Origin: an uncultured Alistipes sp. | GTDB lineage: Bacteria; Bacteroidota; Bacteroidia; Bacteroidales; Rikenellaceae | Reading direction: 5' to 3' | Length of the DNA stretch: 12,765 nucleotides | Assembly (NCBI GenBank): GCA_900546005.1 | Contig: URBJ01000063.1 | Location: forward strand, 1-12,765 | Notes under the pieces: model-generated | What the model was told of the DNA's origin: nothing | Seen by the model: the letters and a program-made list of their open reading frames with translations, nothing else | The model's database searches: none | Shown here: one piece after another, positions 8,142 to 12,765 of the stretch | How the letters are laid out: every line of letters begins with the position of its first letter | How positions within the stretch are numbered: the first letter of the stretch is position 1 | Program-made: the position numbers and the translations under genes

Positions 8142-8783
8142 ATGGAAACACGGGTTTCGAAAAGTAAGAATGAAAAACAGACGGCCTTCGTTGTGCTGTT
8201 TTCAGTGGTGACGATGGTTTTGGAGATCGTTTTCGGGCTGTTCACCCATTCGATGGCTCTGCTCGCCGACGGGATCCACATGGGATCGCATGTATTAGCC
8301 ATAGGATTGAGCTGGGGTGCCTATGTATTTGTTCGCCGGTTGCAGAAAAGACAGATCCACACGGTCGACTCAGAAAAGATCCTCTCTTTATCCGCCTATA
8401 CGAGCGGTATCTTGTTGCTCGTTTTTGCCTTGCTGATTCTTGTCGAGGCGATTGAGCGTTTCTTTACGCCAAGCGTGGAGATTCAATATACGGAAGCGAT
8501 GATCGTAGCTGTAATCGGCATGGTAGTCAATGTTATATGTGCGTTTGTCCTGCACGATCATCAGGACTACAACAGCCGGTCAGCCTATCTGCACGTCTTG
8601 GCCGATGCCCTGACCAGCCTTGGGGCTATATTCGGTCTGGTGTGTGCCATGATATGGAACATCGTCTGGATTGATGCGGCAGTTGCGTTGGTGTGCTCGC
8701 TGGTCATCGTACGTTGGGCAAGAAAATTGCTTTGGGATACGGGAAAGCAGTTGATCTCGAAACGGGATGCCGAAAAAGTGTAG
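8142..8783 (+). CDS. Cation diffusion facilitator, DmeF-like, lacking the cytoplasmic C-terminal domain
   Basis: This is a 213-residue inner-membrane divalent-metal/proton antiporter of the CDF family. About six hydrophobic segments are visible. The transport site is HMGSH in helix 2 (His46, His50) and HVLADALTS in helix 5 (His151, Asp155). The His-x3-His pair in place of the His-x3-Asp of zinc CDFs, and the block HDHQDYNSRSAYLHVLADALTS, resemble the DmeF branch, known for Co2+/Ni2+ efflux. Metal specificity here is inferred. The protein stops at LLWDTGKQLISKRDAEKV, where normal family members continue with a ferredoxin-like dimerisation domain of about 80-100 residues. The same frame downstream carries more stops and no such domain. 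An upstream TTG at 8103 would add 13 residues but sits almost on the predicted transcript start. Confidence 0.9.
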   Translation: METRVSKSKNEKQTAFVVLFSVVTMVLEIVFGLFTHSMALLADGIHMGSHVLAIGLSWGAYVFVRRLQKRQIHTVDSEKILSLSAYTSGILLLVFALLILVEAIERFFTPSVEIQYTEAMIVAVIGMVVNVICAFVLHDHQDYNSRSAYLHVLADALTSLGAIFGLVCAMIWNIVWIDAAVALVCSLVIVRWARKLLWDTGKQLISKRDAEKV

Positions 8784-8829
8784 ATTTAGAGGAAACCTGC
8801 GGAAAATCAGGGGGTCGGACTGCCGAACG

Positions 8830-8841
8830 GCAAATATTTGC
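8830..8841. promoter_or_regulatory. Perfect 12-bp palindrome upstream of the small helical protein gene
   Basis: GCAAATATTTGC is a perfect palindrome in the 127-bp gap after the exporter gene, 34 bp upstream of the -7 box at 8876. This is a plausible position for an activator or regulator site, but the palindrome is short and could be chance. Confidence 0.35.
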
Positions 8842-8875
8842 ACGGTCGAGCGATGAATTTTTGAGATAAATTCGC

Positions 8876-8883
8876 TACTTTTG
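8876..8883 (+). promoter_or_regulatory. Bacteroidota -7 box for the 94-residue protein gene
   Basis: TACTTTTG is an exact TAnnTTTG match, 27 bp upstream of the ATG at 8911. It implies a short leader and an independent transcript. Confidence 0.7.
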
Positions 8884-8910
8884 TCGAAGTAATCCTTAAA
8901 ATGTCTTATT

Positions 8911-9195
8911 ATGGCAAGTCTCAGATGTATTAAAAAAGATATCAATTATCTTGTGAACGAAGTGGTTTCCGATTGCTATACGGCTCTCTATTTCAAAGAT
9001 CAAAGCAAGCGCGAGGATATCATTGCAATCATGGAAGAAGCAGTTGATTTCCGTAACCAAATGATCGATCGGGCGAACCATCCGGCCGAGAAGAAGAGCA
9101 GAAGTCTGGTACGCAAGCACTATCAACAGATGCGGCGTGATATGATGCAGCAGATCGATGCCCTGTTCGAGAAATTGAGTGCGATTTGCAAATAG
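8911..9195 (+). CDS. Small all-helical protein of unknown function, 94 residues
   Basis: I do not recognise a named domain. The 94 residues (MASLRCIKKDINYLVNEVV...) are charged and predicted almost wholly helical. A first helix covers about 8-28, a second about 33-56 ends in FRNQMIDRANHP, and a long Met/Gln/Lys-rich helix about 60-92 could form a coiled coil. There is no signal peptide or membrane segment, so it is probably cytoplasmic. The style resembles small conserved proteins seen across Bacteroidales, but this is an impression and not a database result. Support that it is real comes from the exact -7 box 27 bp upstream of its ATG, codon use like its neighbours, and a possible terminator after it. 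It is a single-gene unit. Confidence 0.8.
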   Translation: MASLRCIKKDINYLVNEVVSDCYTALYFKDQSKREDIIAIMEEAVDFRNQMIDRANHPAEKKSRSLVRKHYQQMRRDMMQQIDALFEKLSAICK

Positions 9196-9256
9196 AGCTG
9201 AACGAAGATAGTTTCCCGATGATGTAGCAGCGTTTTTCTTCGGAAACTTATTAATT

Positions 9257-9291
9257 AAAACGGAAATATCGGAAATGGTGTTCCCGTTTTT
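9257..9291 (+). terminator. Possible terminator after the 94-residue protein gene
   Basis: AAAACGG (9257-9263) can pair with CCGTTTT (9284-9290), and the loop contains a further short GGAA/TTCC pairing. The stem is mostly A-T and the loop is about 20 nt, so this is a weak candidate. The rest of the 210-bp gap holds only the promoter of the next gene. Confidence 0.4.
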
Positions 9292-9400
9292 GTATGGAGA
9301 TATCAAGTGCAGAATTTTCACAAAGTGGTTTTATTTGTTAAAAAAACGGTGAAACGCAGCTTTTAATGGGATGTATGGGCCTCTATTGCAGATAAACGTT

Positions 9401-9408
9401 TACCTTTG
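9401..9408 (+). promoter_or_regulatory. Bacteroidota -7 box for the DUF418 gene
   Basis: TACCTTTG is an exact TAnnTTTG match. It overlaps an in-frame TTG at 9406, which therefore cannot be the translation start if this promoter is used. It supports the ATG at 9436. Confidence 0.7.
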
Positions 9409-9435
9409 ATAAACCTGACTAAACCCAAACTTTTT

Positions 9436-10653
9436 ATGACAACTAAGATAGTCCCGAAAAAACGAATCGAGATTATCGATGCTTTGCGCGGCTTTGCATT
9501 GATGGGAATTTTGATTCTCCATTCGATGGAGCACTTTGAGCTCTATATTCACCCTGTCGCCGATTCACCAGTGCTGGCTTGGTTCGATGAAAAATTACAG
9601 TCTATCGTGTGGTTCCTGTTTGCCGGGAAGTCATACGCCATCTTCTCTTTGCTGTTCGGATTGAGCTTCTTCATTCAGATGAAGAACCAACAGGAGCGGG
9701 GAATCGATTTCCGTGGACGTTTCCTGTGGCGGATGGTCTTGTTATATGCCTTAGGATATATCAATGGGCTGATGTATTTAGGCGAAATCTTTGCGGTTTA
9801 TGCCCTATTGGGCATGTTGCTCGTGCCTTTGTTTCGGGTCAAAGATAAATGGCTGATATTTTTGAGCCTGTTTCTCATTTTCCAGATTCCTTATCTCGGA
9901 TTATTTGTTTATAATCTGCTTTCTCCCGATAACCCGTTTATCCTTTTTCCTGAATACGAGCGGTTTATCGAGGAGGCCTATGCAACGTCCAATCAGATTT
10001 ACCAATACGGATCGTTTCTCGATGTGCTCGATTACAACCTGTGGAGCGCTCATTTCCAAAAATGGGCATGGTTCGTCGGGGGAACGCGGATATGGCAGTT
10101 GGTGGGATTGTTTATCGTCGGGTTGCTGATCGGTCGGCATGGAATCCATAGGGATCGACGCAAGATGATCCGTTACAGCCGTTATGCTCTCGCCCTCGGG
10201 GCCCTGCTCTTTGTGGTGTTTTCCAGCCTGTCGGCCGTTCTACCCGTTATGGGTGTCAATCCCGAAAATGCGAAAATGGGTTGTATGATCTTTGACCATT
10301 ATGTCGAGATGGGAATGATGTTGCTGATTATCGGTCTGTTTGTACAAGCCTATTTCCTGTTGGGAGCCAAACGAGTGTTGGATCATCTCGCTCCGTTCGG
10401 CCGGATGAGCGTGACGAACTATATGAGCCAGTCGGTAATCGGTGCAGTGATGTATTATGGTTACGGTTTCGGATTAGCCGCAAAGTGGGGATTTACGTAT
10501 TGCTTTTTGGCAGGGGTTATTCTGTTCCTTATTCAGGTGTCATGGAGTAAGTGGTGGCTCAAACGCTATTATTACGGACCGATGGAGTGGGTATGGCGTT
10601 GTCTGACGTGGGGCTCGTTCAAGTCGGTTCCCTTCAAAAGAAGGGCCGTTTAG
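9436..10653 (+). CDS. DUF418 (YeiB-like) multi-pass membrane protein
   Basis: This 405-residue protein has about nine to ten hydrophobic segments. The N-terminal signature RIEIIDALRGFALMGILILHS (about 10-30) and the C-terminal block FGRMSVTNYMSQSVIGAVMYYG (321-342) followed by WWLKRYYYGPMEWVWRCLTWG (373-393) are typical of the DUF418/YeiB family, which is distantly related to membrane acyltransferases. No substrate is established, and a transport or envelope-modification role is only a guess. The frame is open from a TTG at 9406, but that overlaps the -7 box. The ATG at 9436 begins six residues before the KKRIEIIDALRG motif and is preferred. It stands alone between its own promoter and a convergent zinc-transport unit. 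Confidence 0.93.
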   Translation: MTTKIVPKKRIEIIDALRGFALMGILILHSMEHFELYIHPVADSPVLAWFDEKLQSIVWFLFAGKSYAIFSLLFGLSFFIQMKNQQERGIDFRGRFLWRMVLLYALGYINGLMYLGEIFAVYALLGMLLVPLFRVKDKWLIFLSLFLIFQIPYLGLFVYNLLSPDNPFILFPEYERFIEEAYATSNQIYQYGSFLDVLDYNLWSAHFQKWAWFVGGTRIWQLVGLFIVGLLIGRHGIHRDRRKMIRYSRYALALGALLFVVFSSLSAVLPVMGVNPENAKMGCMIFDHYVEMGMMLLIIGLFVQAYFLLGAKRVLDHLAPFGRMSVTNYMSQSVIGAVMYYGYGFGLAAKWGFTYCFLAGVILFLIQVSWSKWWLKRYYYGPMEWVWRCLTWGSFKSVPFKRRAV

Positions 10654-10688
10654 AGATCATCCATTTATGCAGGATTAAGCAAGCGCCA

Positions 10689-10720
10689 ATCAAAGGTTGA
10701 TCGAGATTCGGGCCTTTGAT
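10689..10720. terminator. Candidate bidirectional terminator between convergent genes
   Basis: ATCAAAGG (10689-10696) and CCTTTGAT (10713-10720) form a perfect 8-bp stem with a 16-nt loop in the 78-bp gap between the DUF418 gene and the ABC ATPase gene, which end towards each other. A weak T-rich stretch (CTTTATCT) follows on the + strand. The location supports the role, but the loop is long. Confidence 0.45.
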
Positions 10721-10731
10721 CTTTATCTCGC

Positions 10732-11484
10732 CTATTCGTGTCTCTCCAGAACGGTGTGGGGAACTACTCCGTGCGTGACGAGCTGTATCGGACAGTCGTA
10801 GTTATGCAGCTGTTCGGGGGTGATGATGTTCGAATCGTGCCGATGGACGTGACCGTTGACGCAAACGATCGAGCGGACGTATGACGAGATCGTTCCGAGA
10901 TCGTGTGAAACCATGACGATCGCCATCTTTTCATTGAACCGTTTCAGCAGAGCGTAGAGCTCCTGTTCGAATTTGTTGTCTACAAAGTTTGTGGGTTCGT
11001 CGAGAATCAACAAAAGCGGATCGGAAATCAACGCCCGGCACAGCAGCATCCGTTGCATCTGTCCTCCCGACAAAGTCCCGATCGGACGGTTCTTCAAATC
11101 TGCGATGCCGCAGATGTCAAGGAGTTCAACCGCCCGTTCCCGATCTTGCGAGGAGTATCGGCCCCAGAGTTTTTTTCGGGATTGCAGTCCGGACAAAACG
11201 ACCTCGCTCACCGAAATGGGAAACGATCGGTCGATATATGCCGTTTGAGGCAGGTAGCCGATTCTTCTGTATCCCTTGCTCTCGATCTCGGGCGAATAGA
11301 TGACCTCTCCGGTGTAAGTCAGTGATTTAAGGATGGTTTTGACCAACGTCGTTTTCCCTCCACCGTTCGGCCCGATTACACCGATAAAATCCCGGTCGTA
11401 GATGGTTAGATTGACATCTGTGAGGACCGGTTTCTCGTGATCATAAACGACCGAAATGTGTTGTAACGTTACTATTGGCTGCAT
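10732..11484 (-). CDS. znuC: Zinc/manganese-type ABC transporter ATP-binding protein
   Basis: This 250-residue ABC ATPase energises metal import with the binding lipoprotein encoded just upstream. It has a Walker A GPNGGGKTT (38-46), Q-loop LPQ (78-80), signature LSGGQMQR (138-145), Walker B LLILDEPT (158-165) and switch His194 in VSHD. The motif RRIGYLPQ followed by DRSFPISVSEVVLSGL and the C-terminal CPIQLVTHGVVPH are typical of the ZnuC/MntB-type subfamily. Zn versus Mn cannot be decided from the ATPase. Its ATG overlaps the end of the binding-protein gene by 13 bp, so the two are translationally coupled. No permease (ZnuB) gene follows: the next gene is convergent DUF418. Confidence 0.93.
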   Translation of the reverse strand: MQPIVTLQHISVVYDHEKPVLTDVNLTIYDRDFIGVIGPNGGGKTTLVKTILKSLTYTGEVIYSPEIESKGYRRIGYLPQTAYIDRSFPISVSEVVLSGLQSRKKLWGRYSSQDRERAVELLDICGIADLKNRPIGTLSGGQMQRMLLCRALISDPLLLILDEPTNFVDNKFEQELYALLKRFNEKMAIVMVSHDLGTISSYVRSIVCVNGHVHRHDSNIITPEQLHNYDCPIQLVTHGVVPHTVLERHE

Positions 11485-12347
11485 GAGTCGGCTATTATGT
11501 GGGCTAACGATTCGATATTCTCCACGACATTTTCGGCTAAAGGATCGATGACTACGGGCGTGAGCCCCAGTTCTGTGGCGATTGCCTCTACCGTACTTTT
11601 GTCGAATTGTTTCTGATAGAGTATTTTGCTGATTTTTAATGTTCTGGATGTGTCGATCAGTCGGCTCAGATAGGCAGCAGAAGGCTCTTTCCCCTCTACC
11701 TCCACGGAGATTTGCGTCAGCCCGTAATCAGCAGCTAAATAGGTCAATGCCGGATGATAAATCAGAAACCCTTTTTTTTGAGGGGTCAACAGACTGTCGA
11801 GCGAACGATCCAGCGCATCGATCCGGCTACAGAAAGTTTCGTAGTTTGTCCTATATTTGGTAGAATCCGGATAAATAGCTGATATTCCGTTGTATATGTT
11901 CTCTGCGATGATTTTTAGTCGGGTAGGGGAAAGCCATATATGCGGATCGGTGCCGTGTGTTTGATCTTGATCGGCGTGGGTATGTCCACACGCACCGGCC
12001 AGCAAGGGAACCCGTTCGGAACTTTTGATCAGGGTTACCTGAGGCATATTGTCCCGGATCGCTTGCTCTAATTTGATTTCGAAATCGAGTAGCCCTATGT
12101 CGATAAAAGCCTTTGAACGAGCTGTTTGTAGCATTTGTGCAGAGGTCGGTTCATAAGTCTCGGGACTCGATCCGGGAGGAACTAGTACCTGTATCTGAAA
12201 GTCGTTTCCGACGATCTGTTCTGTGACGTATCGCAGCGGATCGATGCTGACTGAAATAGTCTCTGTTTTTTGCTCTTGTCGGTGACAAGCAGTCGACAGC
12301 ACCAGAAGGCTTATAATGAAGAGTGCAAAGAGTCGAATTTTATGCAT
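11472..12347 (-). CDS. znuA: Zinc/manganese-type ABC transporter substrate-binding lipoprotein (ZnuA/TroA family)
   Basis: This 291-residue periplasmic metal-binding lipoprotein has a signal peptide ending in the lipobox LSTAC, so Cys21 is the lipidated residue. The TroA fold is marked by VPPGSSPETYEPTSAQM (about 56-72), DPHIWLSP (134-141), IYHPALTYLA (197-206), EVEGKEPSAAYL (216-227) and VIDPLAENVVENI. Predicted ligands are His136, His198 and Asp268. At the first ligand position the usual His (as in GASPHTYEP) is Glu63 here. A short His-rich loop (GHTHADQDQTHGTD, 121-134) is characteristic of zinc binders, which favours zinc over manganese. It is the first gene of a two-gene unit and overlaps the ATPase gene by 13 bp. 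The ATG at 12347 is the only one before the signal peptide. Confidence 0.93.
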   Translation of the reverse strand: MHKIRLFALFIISLLVLSTACHRQEQKTETISVSIDPLRYVTEQIVGNDFQIQVLVPPGSSPETYEPTSAQMLQTARSKAFIDIGLLDFEIKLEQAIRDNMPQVTLIKSSERVPLLAGACGHTHADQDQTHGTDPHIWLSPTRLKIIAENIYNGISAIYPDSTKYRTNYETFCSRIDALDRSLDSLLTPQKKGFLIYHPALTYLAADYGLTQISVEVEGKEPSAAYLSRLIDTSRTLKISKILYQKQFDKSTVEAIATELGLTPVVIDPLAENVVENIESLAHIIADSCSQ

Positions 12348-12380
12348 AGTAAATCGAATGCCGCTTTATGCGACGCTTTG

Positions 12381-12388
12381 CAAAAGTA
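12381..12388 (-). promoter_or_regulatory. Bacteroidota -7 box for the zinc transport unit
   Basis: Read on the - strand the sequence is TACTTTTG, an exact TAnnTTTG match, 33 bp upstream of the ATG at 12347. I see no recognisable Zur or Fur box around it. Confidence 0.7.
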
Positions 12389-12421
12389 GCGAAAATTTGG
12401 GGAATCGTGAAGCAGAATTTA

Positions 12422-12443
12422 GGTAGACCAATGGGTAGACCAA
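12422..12443. repeat. Two direct 10-bp repeats (GGTAGACCAA) upstream of the zinc transport promoter
   Basis: Two identical copies lie at 12422-12431 and 12434-12443, 2 bp apart, about 35-55 bp upstream of the -7 box of the zinc unit. They could be a tandem binding site for a regulator. They could also be a trace of a mobile element, although no transposase is visible. Confidence 0.55.
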
Positions 12444-12483
12444 AATGTCCCGGTGTGCAAGCATTTTAGGGTGGAAAGTCGAA

Positions 12484-12501
12484 GGTTATTCTGAAATAAC
12501 C
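12484..12501. other. Stem-loop in the non-coding stretch
   Basis: GGTTATT (12484-12490) and AATAACC (12495-12501) form a perfect 7-bp stem with a 4-nt loop. On neither strand does a clear T-run follow, so terminator function is doubtful. Confidence 0.35.
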
Positions 12502-12530
12502 CGAAAAGCAGAGCAGCATCACCTATACAC

Positions 12531-12553
12531 ATATATTATTTAACATAATATAT
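12531..12553. repeat. AT-only 9-bp inverted repeat
   Basis: ATATATTAT (12531-12539) and ATAATATAT (12545-12553) flank a 5-nt centre inside a very AT-rich stretch (12525-12565). It lies just past the end of the partial gene at the right edge. It could be a weak hairpin, a protein site or simply AT-rich spacer. Confidence 0.4.
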
Positions 12554-12600
12554 ATTATAATTCATAAAGAGAAAAGGATTGTCGAGTCAAGCGTACTGGT

Positions 12601-12660
12601 GTAGGTATCGTTCAAATCGAAAAAACTTGGTAGGTATCGTTCAAAACGAAAAACCACTTG
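12601..12660. repeat. Imperfect tandem duplication, 29-bp period
   Basis: Copies at 12601-12629 and 12630-12660 share GTAGGTATCGTTCAAA. They then differ by one substitution and a 2-bp indel before both end in ACTTG. The duplication lies at the 3' end of the - strand partial gene and changes its reading frame. Confidence 0.8.
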
Positions 12661-12765
12661 AGGTACGGATAGGTCTTGCCATTCACCTCTATCTTGTACG
12701 CAGGAGTCCCTTTCGAAGAGTTGAAGTTCGTCAGAAACGATACTTCGGCAACATCCGTATTGACA
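12612..12765 (-). CDS. Unidentified protein, C-terminal 50 residues (gene continues beyond the window)
   Basis: The - strand is open from the window edge to a TGA at 12612-12614, encoding VNTDVAEVSFLTNFNSSKGT and onward through KIEVNGKTYPYLKWFFVLNDTYQVFSI. Codon choice resembles the neighbouring genes. The alternating hydrophobic pattern with KIEVNGKTYPYLKW suggests beta strands. I do not recognise a family, and the fragment is too short to assign function or localisation. The last residues (from QVFSI) come from the second copy of a 29-bp tandem repeat. Without that copy the frame would continue NDTYTSTLDSTILFSL to a stop at 12562-12564. The C-terminus may therefore have been altered by a recent duplication, or the gene may be decaying. 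Confidence 0.5.
   Translation of the reverse strand, partial: VNTDVAEVSFLTNFNSSKGTPAYKIEVNGKTYPYLKWFFVLNDTYQVFSI

Larger units (their letters stand above)
12348..12611. other. Non-coding stretch between the zinc transport unit and the right-edge partial gene
   Basis: About 264 bp without a convincing gene. It holds the - strand promoter of the zinc unit (12381-12388), the paired GGTAGACCAA repeats, a 7-bp stem-loop, an AT-only inverted repeat and part of the 29-bp duplication. Composition shifts to strongly AT-rich between about 12520 and 12570. Confidence 0.6.

Noticed and set aside
12391-12600. Insertion sequence or integration site in the AT-rich region
   Set aside because: There is no transposase or integrase, no terminal inverted repeats bounding an element, and no tRNA gene. 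The short repeats alone are not enough.
12601-12660. CRISPR-like repeat
   Set aside because: There are only two imperfect units, directly abutting without spacers, at the end of a coding frame, with no cas genes in the window.

Overview
The window is a stretch of Bacteroidota (Bacteroidales) chromosome, possibly Alistipes/Rikenellaceae-like judging by its moderate GC content; that genus-level guess is an inference. The class-level call rests on an Nqr operon, sparse Shine-Dalgarno sequences, and five exact matches to the Bacteroidota -7 promoter box TAnnTTTG placed just upstream of genes.

Layout. (1) 1-4624, + strand: the Na+-translocating NADH:quinone reductase operon, with the last codons of nqrA, then complete nqrB, nqrC, nqrD, nqrE and nqrF. 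All expected cofactor residues are visible. A strong, probably bidirectional terminator follows at 4648-4673. (2) 4773-5378, - strand: a YihX-like HAD phosphatase with its own promoter and a 13-bp palindrome in the promoter spacer. (3) 5583-8783, + strand: a fused NAD(P)HX epimerase/dehydratase (repair of damaged NAD(P)H), an AraC-family regulator, and a short DmeF-like cation diffusion facilitator that has its own promoter and lacks the usual cytoplasmic C-terminal domain. (4) 8911-9195, + strand: a small all-helical protein of unknown function. (5) 9436-10653, + strand: a DUF418 (YeiB-like) membrane protein. (6) 10732-12347, - strand: a two-gene zinc/manganese ABC importer unit, a substrate-binding lipoprotein and an ATPase, with no permease gene next to it. 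(7) 12348-12765: a mainly AT-rich non-coding stretch with several repeats, then the 3' end of an unrecognised - strand gene whose tail carries a 29-bp tandem duplication.

Functionally, the first part is core respiratory energy conservation: NADH oxidation coupled to Na+ export, with NADH repair encoded nearby. The second part has a metal-homeostasis flavour, with a divalent-metal exporter beside an AraC regulator and a zinc-type importer further on, but nothing in the sequence proves that these units are co-regulated. Most of the window is ordinary housekeeping DNA and I do not see a clear new multi-gene system. The points most worth a second look are the domain-less DmeF-like exporter, the permease-less zinc importer with a His-to-Glu change at a usual ligand position, the frame-shifting duplication at the right edge, and the operator-like palindromes.
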